The translations under genes were made by a program, and so were the position numbers. The notes under the pieces are model-generated. The model ran no database searches and was not told where the DNA came from. It saw only the letters and a list, made by a program, of their open reading frames with translations. DNA of 64,000 bases from Neptuniibacter pectenicola (GTDB lineage: Bacteria > Pseudomonadota > Gammaproteobacteria > Pseudomonadales > Balneatricaceae): positions 434,001 through 498,000 of the forward strand of contig NZ_LUTS01000001.1 in assembly GCF_001597735.1 (NCBI RefSeq). The letters are read 5' to 3'. Below are positions 36,303 to 46,098 of the stretch, piece after piece (within the stretch, counting starts at the first letter, position 1; every line of letters starts with the position of its first letter).

Positions 36303-37157
36303 TTAATTGAATACAACCGTCTTATTTCCATGCACCAGCACTTTATCTTCTAAGTGCCAACGCAGCCCACGAGACAATACCGTTTTCTCAACATCACGCC
36401 CTAAACGCACCATATCGGCAGGCATATCTCGATGCGTAATACGAATAACATCCTGATCAATAATAGGGCCCGCATCAAGTTCCTCTGTCACAAAGTGACA
36501 AGTTGCACCGATCAATTTCACTCCCCGCTCATGGGCTTGGTGATAGGGTTTTGCCCCTGCAAACGAAGGCAAAAAACTATGATGAATATTGATAATGCGG
36601 TGTGTATACGCTGCACAAATATCTGTTGGTAAAATCTGCATATAGCGAGCAAGTACCACAACATCCGCATCGTGCTGTCGGATAAGCTGACTAACTTGGT
36701 CAAAATGCGGTTGTTTATCGGCTTTATCAACAGGTACATGGTGGTAAGGAATCTTGTGCCACTCCACCATACTTCGTAGATCATCATGATTTGAGATCAC
36801 ACACACAATCTCACAATCCAACTCACCCTCATGGTAGCGATACAGCAGATCCGCTAAGCAGTGGGAATCTTTGCTGGCCATCAAAATAACTTTCTTTGGC
36901 TGTGCCGAATCGGTCACCTCCCACTCCATATTGAATGATTGGGCAATCGGTGAAAACGCATCTTTAAACTCGTCTAGGGTATAGGGCAGTGTCGTGGCAC
37001 AGACCTCAACACGCATAAAAAACCAGCCAGAACTACTATCAGAGTGTTGATTGGCGTCAGAGATGGAACCGCCATGGCTAGAAATAAAATTACTGACCAT
37101 CGCTACAATTCCCACCCGATCGGGGCACGACAAAACCAACCTAAATTTACGTTCCAT
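36303..37157 (-). CDS. purU: Formyltetrahydrofolate deformylase
   Basis: Hydrolyses 10-formyl-THF to THF and formate, balancing one-carbon pools. 284 residues: an N-terminal ACT domain (about 5-80, LVLSCPDRVGIVAMVSNFI) and a formyltransferase-like catalytic domain with LARYMQIL, the active-site Asn-Ile-His-His segment NIHHSFLPSFAGAKPYHQAHERGVKLIGAT and the Asp in TEELDAGPIIDQD. Length and motifs are typical. It stands divergent from the AMP-phosphorylase-like gene with 168 bp between. Confidence 0.95.
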   Translation of the reverse strand: MERKFRLVLSCPDRVGIVAMVSNFISSHGGSISDANQHSDSSSGWFFMRVEVCATTLPYTLDEFKDAFSPIAQSFNMEWEVTDSAQPKKVILMASKDSHCLADLLYRYHEGELDCEIVCVISNHDDLRSMVEWHKIPYHHVPVDKADKQPHFDQVSQLIRQHDADVVVLARYMQILPTDICAAYTHRIINIHHSFLPSFAGAKPYHQAHERGVKLIGATCHFVTEELDAGPIIDQDVIRITHRDMPADMVRLGRDVEKTVLSRGLRWHLEDKVLVHGNKTVVFN

Positions 37158-37324
37158 TTATCCCTGACTCCACAGCACAAAAATCGAGGGGTTATTCTAG
37201 CAGCAGTTATCCGCGCAATGTAATTATTATCAACCGCTAATCACCGCCTCTTTTGCATTTTTTCGGTTGTACTTTTCCATTCCACCATTCCCTCATATAC
37301 TGAAGGGATAAGGAGACTGATTAG

Positions 37325-38857
37325 ATGACTTACACACCCGATAGAATGAATCCTTTAAAAGCCTGCCGTTTAGGTTTAGATACACATCAAGAGCTCACTA
37401 TCTATTTACGCCAAGACAGCCCTGTCTGTCGTTCAGAAGGTTTTTCTGCCCTATCCCGCGTCCTTGTGCACACAGAAAACCAACATCTAATCGCGACACT
37501 ACATACCGTTACTGGCGCGCTACTAAGCCCAGGTGAAATCGGGTTTTCCGAGTCCGCATGGAAAAGGATGGCGCTGCAAGAAAACACCTCCGTATGGTTA
37601 TCACACCCAAAGCCGGTGCAATCTCTCTCGTATATAAGGGCTAAAGTGTACGATAAGGAGTTGTCAGGTGTTCAACTAGAGGAGATCATTAACGACATTG
37701 TCGCTGGACGCTATGCGGATGTACATTTAGCCGCTTTTATTACCGCCTGCGGTGGCGATAAACTGAATATTCGAGAGATCACCGATCTCACTAAAGCGAT
37801 GGTCAACTCGGGTAGCAAAATCGAGTGGGGATTACCCCTCGTCGTTGATAAACATTGCGTCGGTGGGCTACCGGGGAATCGCACGACCCCCATACTGGTA
37901 TCTATTTTAGCGGCAGCGGGTCTTATTATGCCCAAAACCTCATCCCGGGCGATCACCTCCCCCGCTGGCACTGCCGATACCATGGAAACATTAACGAATG
38001 TCGACCTCAGCCTAGAATCCATGCGTGCGGTGGTAGAAAAAGAGGGTGCCTGCTTGGCGTGGGGCGGGTCCGTTAAACTATCCCCATCCGACGACCTATT
38101 GATACAAGTTGAACGCGCCTTAGATATCGACAGTGAGGGCCAACTCATTGCGTCCGTATTGTCCAAAAAGATTGCCGCTGGGGCGACTCACGTTGTCATT
38201 GATATCCCCGTAGGCCCTACGGCAAAAGTAAGAAGCAATGAGGCGGCAGAAACCCTATCCAATAACTTTAAAGCCGTCGCGGCTACATTAGGGTTAAATA
38301 TAAGCGTTATGTTTACCGATGGGTCCCAACCCGTTGGCCGCGGCATAGGCCCTGCCCTTGAAGCGAGAGATATCCTCGAAGTGCTCCAAAACGCCCCCTC
38401 TATGCCACTCGATCTTAGACAACGATCAGCCGAGGTCGCCGGTGCCATGTTAGAAATGGCTAAAGGTCTCCCCCCCGGCGAAGGCCTTAAAGAAGCCTTA
38501 GCGATATTAGACTCAGGCGCCGCTTGGGCTAAGTTCCAAGCGATCTGTCTTGCACAAGGCGCACTTAAGTCACCTCCGATTGCCCCCTACCGATATGAAC
38601 TTATCGCATCAACTGACGGGGTGGTCACCTGTATTGATAACCGTAAACTGGCCAAAGTCGCCAAACTCGCGGGGGCGCCGGCTGACTTAGCCGCCGGTGT
38701 CGATCTCCATTGCAAAATCGGGGATGCGGTTCTCTCCCACCAACCTCTGTTAACGATCCACGCAGAAAGCACCGGTGAATTAAGTTACGCCGTTGAGTAT
38801 TTAGAGGAACACTTAGATATTATTGAGCTAAGTAGCAGCCAAAAGGCAGACGCATGA
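37325..38857 (+). CDS. AMP phosphorylase-type (type 2) thymidine phosphorylase
   Basis: 510 residues, about 70 longer than E. coli DeoA, with an N-terminal extension of about 90 residues (LGLDTHQELTIYLRQDSPV...) like archaeal AMP phosphorylase. The core has KHCVGGLPGNRTTP near 179, then TSSRAITSPAGTADTMET, which closely follows archaeal AMPpase. AMPpase splits NMP + Pi into base and ribose-1,5-bisphosphate. UniProt-style naming in bacteria is putative thymidine phosphorylase, type 2, so true substrate is open. It overlaps the next gene by four bases (ATGA). A GGAG ribosome binding site lies upstream. Confidence 0.85.
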   Translation: MTYTPDRMNPLKACRLGLDTHQELTIYLRQDSPVCRSEGFSALSRVLVHTENQHLIATLHTVTGALLSPGEIGFSESAWKRMALQENTSVWLSHPKPVQSLSYIRAKVYDKELSGVQLEEIINDIVAGRYADVHLAAFITACGGDKLNIREITDLTKAMVNSGSKIEWGLPLVVDKHCVGGLPGNRTTPILVSILAAAGLIMPKTSSRAITSPAGTADTMETLTNVDLSLESMRAVVEKEGACLAWGGSVKLSPSDDLLIQVERALDIDSEGQLIASVLSKKIAAGATHVVIDIPVGPTAKVRSNEAAETLSNNFKAVAATLGLNISVMFTDGSQPVGRGIGPALEARDILEVLQNAPSMPLDLRQRSAEVAGAMLEMAKGLPPGEGLKEALAILDSGAAWAKFQAICLAQGALKSPPIAPYRYELIASTDGVVTCIDNRKLAKVAKLAGAPADLAAGVDLHCKIGDAVLSHQPLLTIHAESTGELSYAVEYLEEHLDIIELSSSQKADA

Positions 38858-39732
38858 AACCACTCTTATTTAATCTAGATTCTGATATTTCATTGGCCAA
38901 CGCCCTAAAAGATAAACTAGGGGCGGATGCCGGCGAACTAGACACTCGCTACTTCCCCGATGGTGAAAGTTACCTGCGCGTATTAAGTGAGTGTAACAAC
39001 CGCTCAGTGATTATTTTCTGTAACTTACACCAGCCCAATAACAAAACGCTTAACCTTCTTTTTTTAGCCAGCACAGTGAAAGCACTCGGTGCCAAACGTA
39101 TAGGCTTAGCGACCCCTTATCTTCCCTACATGCGACAAGATAAGCAGTTCAAACCAGGTGAATGCGTTAGCTCTCGCCCCTTCGCCAAACTCCTTTCAAG
39201 TCATTTTGATTGGCTTGTCACCCTTGATCCACACCTACACCGTTACCATTCACTCAGCGAGATTTATAGCCTAGATAGCACGGTCGTCCATGCTGCGCCA
39301 ATGATTGCCAAGTGGATAAAAAAACATGTTAAACGTCCGCTATTAATTGGACCTGACAGTGAAAGCGAACAATGGGTATCTGACGTTGCCGCACGCGCTA
39401 ACGCCCCCTTCCAAGTACTCACAAAGGTACGCAAAGGGGATTATCACGTTGAAGTATCCCTACCGCAGGTTGAACAGTGGCATCAGCACACACCCGTATT
39501 AGTCGATGATATTATCTCCAGCGGAAAGACCATGCTAAACACGGTACAGCACTTAGCCGCCGCTAAGCTAGCCACCCCCGTATGTATTGGCGTACATGGC
39601 CTATTTTCTAACGAGGCCTATGATGAATTAGCTCGTAACGCGACGGTCGTTACCTGTAACTGCATTCCCCACGCCAGTAATAAAATAGACATCAGCGAAG
39701 CCTTAGCTGATGCAATCCATGCGCAGCTTTAA
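38854..39732 (+). CDS. Ribose-phosphate pyrophosphokinase paralogue
   Basis: 292 residues, shorter than housekeeping Prs (about 315). Conserved elements: YLPYMRQDKQF (ATP binding), VTLDPHLHRYHS (divalent metal) and the PRPP loop LVDDIISSGKTM (standard VDDxxxTGxT, here with SGK). The flexible loop Lys and Arg are present in KVRKGDYHVEV. It looks catalytically intact. The four-base overlap with the phosphorylase gene implies coupled translation and a joint pathway, perhaps channelling ribose-phosphate between NMPs and PRPP. A separate housekeeping prs probably exists elsewhere. Confidence 0.88.
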   Translation: MKPLLFNLDSDISLANALKDKLGADAGELDTRYFPDGESYLRVLSECNNRSVIIFCNLHQPNNKTLNLLFLASTVKALGAKRIGLATPYLPYMRQDKQFKPGECVSSRPFAKLLSSHFDWLVTLDPHLHRYHSLSEIYSLDSTVVHAAPMIAKWIKKHVKRPLLIGPDSESEQWVSDVAARANAPFQVLTKVRKGDYHVEVSLPQVEQWHQHTPVLVDDIISSGKTMLNTVQHLAAAKLATPVCIGVHGLFSNEAYDELARNATVVTCNCIPHASNKIDISEALADAIHAQL

Positions 39733-39739
39733 CACTGAC

Positions 39740-40345
39740 ATGACGGATTCCTTATTGACGAAGGAGCAGATACAGCCACCCGATTACTGGTTAAAAAATG
39801 ACTTTATCGCTGAGCACGATGCCCACGCGTTCTTTACTCAACTATTAACGCAACTGCCTTGGCGACAGGATAAAATTAAGATGTTCGGCAAAGAGGTAGA
39901 GATCCCAAGACTGCAAGTCTTTATGGGTGACTCAGGGGTCGAGTACACCTACTCAAATCTCACACTCAATACCCATCCATGGCACCCGACTGTGCTTGAA
40001 ATTCGCAACCGTATACAGGCGCTTACTGGCAGCACGTTTAATGCTGCGCTGCTCAATTATTACCGAAACGGGCAAGACAGCATGGGCTGGCATCAAGATA
40101 ACGAGCCTGAATTAGGTGATGCCCCGATCATCGCAAGCGTCTCTCTCGGGGCCTCTCGCCCCTTCATGTTAAGACACCTGACCGATAAGCAGAGAAAAGA
40201 GCAGCTCATACTCAACAATGGCTCCCTATTATGGATGGGACCAAAACTGCAAGCCCAATGGCAACACAGCCTCCCTAAAAGACCAACCTCTCAGTCGGCT
40301 AGAATCAACCTCACTTTCAGGCAGGTCTTAACGCAAAAAACATAA
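39740..40345 (+). CDS. alkB: AlkB-like 2-oxoglutarate/Fe(II) dioxygenase
   Basis: About 201 residues. Fe ligands and 2-oxoglutarate residues are visible: NYYRNGQDSMGWHQDNEPELG (H-x-D), GPKLQAQWQHSLPKRP (second His) and ARINLTFR (Arg pair for 2-oxoglutarate). The spacing and the DSMGWH.D motif fit the AlkB/ALKBH2-3-like group that repairs 1-methyladenine and 3-methylcytosine in DNA or RNA. The frame reaches back to 39710; the ATG at 39740 lies eight bases after the PRPP synthetase stop and is chosen by position, while 39719 would overlap it. Third gene of the cluster. Confidence 0.88.
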   Translation: MTDSLLTKEQIQPPDYWLKNDFIAEHDAHAFFTQLLTQLPWRQDKIKMFGKEVEIPRLQVFMGDSGVEYTYSNLTLNTHPWHPTVLEIRNRIQALTGSTFNAALLNYYRNGQDSMGWHQDNEPELGDAPIIASVSLGASRPFMLRHLTDKQRKEQLILNNGSLLWMGPKLQAQWQHSLPKRPTSQSARINLTFRQVLTQKT

Positions 40346-40437
40346 AACTCATATAGAACAAGTAGTTATTTTTAGCTACTGTAACTGGCCAGCTCTTGCT
40401 ACTATGTCGAACTCATAATAATAATTAAGATTAGCCC

Positions 40438-43086
40438 ATGCCTAACAGTCACGTAACTCAGAACCCAAAGGTTACTGGAAGTCCTAATACGCAAGAACTC
40501 TATGCTATTTTGAATTTCCAAAGCCAAATACTAGAAAAAGTTGCACAAGATGCGACCCCTGAACAGATCTTTGATGACATCTGCCGCTTTATAGAACAAT
40601 CGATTCCAGCATGTGTCGCTTCTATCATGTTATTTGACAGCGCTCATCAACAACTGCATGTCACCTGCGCCCCCAGTTTGCCGCCTAACGCAATCGATGC
40701 GTTCAACGGTCTCGAACCCGCGATTGGTGCAGGCTCGTGCGGTACATCTGCATTTATGGGCATTCCGGTCTTAGCCGTGGATATTGCAAACGACTCCCGA
40801 TGGGACCACCTACGGGATGTGGCGGAACAATTTGATATTCAAGCCTGCTGGTCATACCCGATCATCCTCGATGAGCATCAGGTTAACGGCACTATAGCCA
40901 TCTCAAGCTTTACCCCACGTACGCCCCACCCTTTTCATATAAAGCTATTAGAAGCGGCTACAAACGTTATTAGCATCGTACTGAAACGGGTCGACTCGCA
41001 AAAAGCGTTAGACCATACCGCTCACCTCCTCAATAACATCACACAAACCATGCCGGGCGCCTTATACCAATACCGGTTAACCGCCAATAAACAACAAGAG
41101 TTTACTTACCTAAGCTCGGGCATTAAACAGATGACTGGGGTGTCAGCAGAGGACGCTTGCAACAATTTTGGGTTGATCTGGAAACAAGTTCACCCTGAAG
41201 ATAAAGCACAACTCTGGACCAGTATTGCCCATGCTAGCCAACACTCGCTTGCTTGGTCCCATGAGTTTAGAATTTTCCATCTGAATGGCGAACTTAAATG
41301 GCTACGCGGCTCATCCCTGCTCGAAGAGGAGGTGGTTGACGGCAAACAAATTTGGAATGGCGTATTTCTAGACATAACGCCAGAGAAGGCCTCAATTGAA
41401 AAATTAAGGCTTGCAGGTATCGCCTTTTCCAATACAAACGACGGCATTATGATCGCCGATAAAAACAACGTTATTGTTGATATCAACCAAGCGTATGCTG
41501 ACATATCAGGCTATAGCCGTGAAGAGTTACTTGGCCAAAGCCCGACCCTATTAAAATCCAATAAACACAGCCCAGCCTTTTATTAATCCATCTGGGACAC
41601 CTTAGAAATACACAAACATTGGCAAGATGAGATCTGGAACAAACGTAAAAGTGGTGAGATCGTTCCCCACTTAGTCAACATCAATGCGGTTCTTGACCCC
41701 AGCAGCCAAGAATTAACCCATTATGTCAGTGTACTCGCCGATATCAGTGGCATTAAAGCCTCAGAAGCCAAGCTTTCACACCTTGTCCACCATGACGCCT
41801 TAACCAACCTGCCTAACCGTTTACTGTTTAGCGCACGGTTAGACCACGCCATCACCCACCGCAATACAAATGAAAAAATTGCGATGTTACATATGGATTT
41901 GGATAGATTTAAACATATCAACGATTCCTTAGGGCATACCTATGGGGATGAGCTGCTCATACAAGTGACCGCACGTCTAACGCAAACATTAAACCCAACC
42001 GATATAGTGGCACGGGTGGGCGGCGATGAGTTTTCAATTTTGGTGGAAGAGCTCGACGATAATGATGATGCCTCCCGCGTTGCCGATAATATTGTAGCCG
42101 CAATGGAGCAACCGTTTACCCTCAATGGTCACGACTACTTTACGACAGCAAGCATAGGTATCGCGATCGCTCCTGACCATGGAGAGGATATTGATGTTTT
42201 AACCAAAAATGCTGATATTGCATTGAATCAGGCAAAAGATTTGGGCCGCAATAACTACGCCCTTTTCCAACCTGAGCTTTCCGAAAGTGTAGAGGAATGG
42301 ATCAAACTAGAACCGCAATTACGCAAAGCGATTAGCGAAAAACAATTTAGACTGTTCTACCAACCACAAATGGACCGCAGCGGAGACAATATTATTGGCG
42401 CAGAAGCCCTTATCCGCTGGCAGCATCCAGAAAGAGGACTTATATCACCGATCCACTTTCTCGGTATTGCGGAAGAGATCGGCCTGATGAAAAAAATAGG
42501 CAACTGGGTTCTTGAAGAAGCCTTTCAGCAGCTGGCCATATGGCGACAAGCGGGCCTAAGAAGTTTTAAACTCGCGATCAACCTAGCCAGTGACCAGATC
42601 ACTAAACAAAACTTACCTGATAAAATCAGCTCACTATTAAACGCCTATAAAATTCCGCCCGATATGATCGAGCTTGAGATCCTCGAAACCTTTCTGCTAG
42701 AACACCAGCACGAATCAAGCAAAACCTTTACAGAACTCAGGGCGCTAGGGATCAATTTGGCCCTCGACGATTTTGGAACGGGCTACTCGTCGCTCAGTTA
42801 TTTAAAAAAACTCCCGATCAATAAAATTAAGATCGACCAATCGCTTGTTCGCGATATACCGGAAGATGCAAACGACGAAGCAATTACCAAAGCAGTGATT
42901 CTGCTTGGCCACACATTAGACCTAAAAGTGTGTGCCGAAGGAGTTGAAACCCCCGAACAGCGTGCATTTCTTGAAATTGAAGGCTGTGACCAACTGCAAG
43001 GTTACCTCTTTAGCAAACCCATTGATCCCGCAGACTTTAGCAACTTACTACGCCAACATAACCGCTTAGTCGCCCTCGAAGCCTAA
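40438..43086 (+). pseudogene. GAF-PAS-PAS-GGDEF-EAL c-di-GMP protein interrupted by one in-frame TAA
   Basis: The frame from the ATG at 40438 stays continuous to 43086 (883 codons) except for TAA at 41584-41586, codon 383. Before it lie a GAF domain (about 28-180) and a PAS domain; the stop falls in the second PAS at KHSPAFY-stop-SIWDTL, where the family normally has Gln (one C-to-T change from CAA). After it come VGGDEF at about residue 527 and the EAL domain with AEALIRWQ at about 655, both with intact catalytic signatures. So two enzymatic domains are read only by readthrough or restart (the next Met frame opens at 41884). May be recent decay, sequencing error or a suppressed stop. Confidence 0.9.
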
Positions 43087-43310
43087 AGCGGTTCTCTGAC
43101 CTAATGGCGCATTGAAAGTACGGGGCTTTGTCATAAAACAGAGCCCCCGTGACAACCTAATGCTATCGACTCTCTCTTTTTTAACAAAAAACCACCCCCG
43201 ATCTACTGTCACCCCTTGTTTTACTTACAATTTTACTAAATATTTTCTGGCAATACTCAGCTCGACATCTACACTGATAGAGGGTGTAGTGTTTATAAGG
43301 GGATGCAGTA

Positions 43311-43631
43311 ATGGGCAACGAAAGTTTATCTAGGCTTTTAAATGAGTGGGAAAATAGAGCGCGAACAATTAATGGCAGAAAAGAGGAAACCTTATCAATT
43401 TATCAATGTGATTCCGTAAAGTTAGAAGCATTAGCAATGATGTATAAACTACCCAAAGCGGATGTTGTAGCAACACTTCTACATGAAGCGTTGAATGAAC
43501 TCGAGGCAAAAATGCCTTATGTTCCGGGAAATAAAGTGATTCGTATTGAAGATGGTGAAGAGATTTACGAAGACAAAGGCCCAATGCCTCGTTATTTAGC
43601 TGAACAGAAAAAATTGATTAGTGCGACTTGA
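43311..43631 (+). CDS. Small hypothetical protein
   Basis: 106 residues, acidic at the C-terminal half (EDGEEIYEDKGPMPRYLAEQK). The start (MGNESLSRLLNEWENRARTINGRKEETLSIYQCDSVKLEALAMMYKLPKADVVATLLHEALNELEAKMPY) has a helix pattern suggestive of ribbon-helix-helix-like folds, and I recall similar proteins of unknown role in Pseudomonas and relatives. A GGGG ribosome binding site precedes it. Upstream 223 bp (43087-43310) carry no other recognisable feature. Terminator follows at 43659. Confidence 0.75.
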   Translation: MGNESLSRLLNEWENRARTINGRKEETLSIYQCDSVKLEALAMMYKLPKADVVATLLHEALNELEAKMPYVPGNKVIRIEDGEEIYEDKGPMPRYLAEQKKLISAT

Positions 43632-43658
43632 CCCAGAAACAGCGCCATTAAAAACAAA

Positions 43659-43687
43659 AAAGCCACCTACTTACGATCGGTGGCTTT
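43659..43687. terminator. Terminator between the small gene and cytochrome c
   Basis: AAAGCCACC and GGTGGCTTT pair around an 11-base loop, with A-run before and T-run after. It suits both the plus-strand gene and the convergent cytochrome gene. Confidence 0.85.
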
Positions 43688-43709
43688 ATCTTAGCAATCT
43701 AGCGCTAAA

Positions 43710-44090
43710 TTACAGTGTTTTTAAGTAAGAGATCAGGTAATCCTGCTCTGCTTTGTCTGTAATTTCAACGTGGCGCATACGTGTTCCAGGCACAAACTGG
43801 TCGTTACCCGCAATCCACTGACGTAGGTTATCTTCAGTCCACGTAATCCCCGATTTACGTAGAGCATCAGAATAAGCAAAGCGTGGTAGAGACGCAGCTT
43901 CACGACCTACAACACCGATCAAACTAGGACCAAACGCATTTTTGCTGGAGTCCAAAGAGTGACACGCTGAACACTTAGTGAATATTTCTTTACCCGCGGC
44001 TTGCATCATGGCCTCAGTATCTGCTGCCACAACAACAGATGAAAAAGAAAGAGACGCAACAAGGCCCATTAAGGCTGCTTGAGTTTTCAT
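43710..44090 (-). CDS. Class I c-type cytochrome (soluble, periplasmic)
   Basis: 126 residues: Sec signal peptide (MKTQAALMGLVASLSFSSVVVAA), then heme-binding CSACH near 42-46 (C-x-x-C-H), a GPSLIGVVGR loop near 58, and a likely axial Met in GTRMRHVEI near 105. Layout resembles cytochrome c2/c550 carriers. Two ATGs lie in frame; the second (44090) has a better spacing from GAGGGG. It probably carries electrons to a terminal oxidase or other respiratory enzyme; no partner is adjacent. Confidence 0.9.
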   Translation of the reverse strand: MKTQAALMGLVASLSFSSVVVAADTEAMMQAAGKEIFTKCSACHSLDSSKNAFGPSLIGVVGREAASLPRFAYSDALRKSGITWTEDNLRQWIAGNDQFVPGTRMRHVEITDKAEQDYLISYLKTL

Positions 44091-44232
44091 TTTCATTCCC
44101 CTCTAAATGAATAAAACTATTATTAGGGCCGAGTATATGCCCTCGCGAACCACACAACCGTTGATCTCACGCATGAAAATGTCACTTAATAAAAAATAAT
44201 AGACTTTATGCCATGCTTGTTTCTACCGGCAT

Positions 44233-44294
44233 AAAAAAACGCAGCCTAATACTACGCCCCTAAGGTTATAGGAACACGTAGCTAGACTGCGCTT
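44233..44294 (-). terminator. Terminator of fumA
   Basis: An interrupted stem pairs CGCAG with CTGCG, CTA with TAG, and CTACG with CGTAG around a 20-base loop. On the minus strand it ends in TTTTTTTAT. It lies about 20 bp after the fumA stop. Confidence 0.6.
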
Positions 44295-44314
44295 TGGCTA
44301 TCCGCTAATCAAAC

Positions 44315-45820
44315 TTATAGCTGTTTAGCGATAATATCTTTCCACTTAGCAGGACCCGTTGTATGAACAGACTCACCTGAGGTATCCACAGCAACCGTCA
44401 CGGGCATATCTTTAACTTCAAACTCGTAAATAGCTTCCATTCCCATCTCAGGAAACGCCAACACTTTAGATGAAGTAATCGCTTTTGACACTAAATACGC
44501 AGCGCCACCAACAGCCATTAGATAGACCGCTTCGTTATCCTTGATAGCCTCAATCGCAATAGGACCGCGCTCTGATTTACCAATCATACCTAACAAGCCT
44601 GTACTTTCTAAAATCTGACGTGTGAACTTATCCATACGCGTTGATGTTGTTGGACCCGCAGGGCCTACGACTTCATCACCCACAGGATCCACTGGACCTA
44701 CATAATAGATAAAGCGACCTTTAAGATCGACAGGTAGCTCTTCACCGTTATTCAGCATCTCAACCATGCGCTTGTGCGCAGCATCACGTCCAGTAAGCAT
44801 CTTGCCATTTAGCAAGACGGTCTCACCGACTTTCCACTCTTTCACATCTTCCGGTGTGATCTCGTCCAGATTAACACGACGCGTCGTTGCACCAACCTCG
44901 AATGTCACTTCAGGCCAATCATCAAGATTTGGCGGTGTGAGTAAAGCAGGGCCTGTACCATCCAGTGTGAAGTGCGTATGACGAGTAGCCGCACAGTTAG
45001 GAATCATACAAACCGGTAAAGATGCAGCATGGGTTGGATAATCCATGATTTTAACATCCATGACCGTTGTTAAACCGCCCAAGCCTTGTGCCCCAATACC
45101 TAAGTTATTGACGGCATCCATAATCTCTAAACGTAACTCTTCAACTCGGTTCTGAGGGCCACGTTCGCGCAGTTCATGAATATCCATAGGCTCCATCAGT
45201 GACTCTTTCGCCATAACAGCGGCTTTCTCAGCCGTACCACCAATACCTATACCTAACATGCCTGGTGGACACCAGCCGGCACCCATTGTCGGAACCGTTT
45301 TAACAACCCAATCAACAATGCTATCAGATGGGTTCAACATCACCATTTTAGATTTGTTTTCAGAACCGCCGCCTTTCGCCGCAACGTGAACCTCAACCTT
45401 ATCGCCTTCAACAATCTCGTAATGAATAACAGCCGGCGTGTTATCTTTCGTGTTTTGGCGCTTACCCGCAGGATCAGCCAAAATAGACGCACGCAGCACG
45501 TTATCGGGATTAAGATAAGCGCGACGAACACCTTCATTCACCATATCAGTGACATTCATTTTAGAATCCCACTGCACATCCATACCCACTTTTAAAAATA
45601 CAGTCACAATCCCTGTATCCTGACAGATAGGACGCTTACCTTCAGCACACATACGCGAGTTAATGAGGATCTGCGCCATCGCATCTTTTGCGGCTGGATT
45701 TTCTTCTTTTAGGTAAGCTTCGTGTACGCCCTTGATAAAATCAAGCGGGTGATAATAAGAGATAAACTGCAAAGCATCAGCAACACTGCTAATGAAATCG
45801 TCTTGACGGATTACGCTCAT
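44315..45820 (-). CDS. fumA: Class I fumarate hydratase (4Fe-4S)
   Basis: Interconverts fumarate and malate in the TCA cycle. 501 residues, with the class I fold rather than the FumC fold: the N-terminal half has RPICQDTGIVTVFLKVG near 60 (first cluster Cys), PNCAATRHTHFTLDG near 270, and a C-terminal swivelling domain containing GPAGPTTSTRMD and GAAYLVSK. Cluster Cys candidates are in ICQDTG, GAGWCPPGM and PNCAATRH. Monocistronic by context. The 277-bp upstream gap (45821-46098) holds its promoter but nothing more I can name. Confidence 0.95.
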   Translation of the reverse strand: MSVIRQDDFISSVADALQFISYYHPLDFIKGVHEAYLKEENPAAKDAMAQILINSRMCAEGKRPICQDTGIVTVFLKVGMDVQWDSKMNVTDMVNEGVRRAYLNPDNVLRASILADPAGKRQNTKDNTPAVIHYEIVEGDKVEVHVAAKGGGSENKSKMVMLNPSDSIVDWVVKTVPTMGAGWCPPGMLGIGIGGTAEKAAVMAKESLMEPMDIHELRERGPQNRVEELRLEIMDAVNNLGIGAQGLGGLTTVMDVKIMDYPTHAASLPVCMIPNCAATRHTHFTLDGTGPALLTPPNLDDWPEVTFEVGATTRRVNLDEITPEDVKEWKVGETVLLNGKMLTGRDAAHKRMVEMLNNGEELPVDLKGRFIYYVGPVDPVGDEVVGPAGPTTSTRMDKFTRQILESTGLLGMIGKSERGPIAIEAIKDNEAVYLMAVGGAAYLVSKAITSSKVLAFPEMGMEAIYEFEVKDMPVTVAVDTSGESVHTTGPAKWKDIIAKQL

Positions 45821-46098
45821 GCGGGGGCTCCATATATGGCTTTATTGTCATAAGGGATGAGTTTGAAAATCGCAAACCAACACCGATTAATGCTGCTCTC
45901 GTTAACCACCGGTTTTGTCTGCAATTATCACCCATTAGTGCTCTCTCTGAGGAAAGCTTGAACTGGGGCAGAGTATACACCAAAAGTACCAATAAACGGT
46001 GTCGGGCATTGGTATTAGTTAAGGGCGTTAAGAAACTTTCTAGAACAACGGCGGCGCACTCAATTCAGTGTAACACCCCATCATTAAGCGCAACCGTC

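Noticed and set aside
43112-43333. 73-codon plus-strand frame before the small gene at 43311
   Set aside because: Overlaps a better frame with a ribosome binding site; composition is unlike coding sequence.
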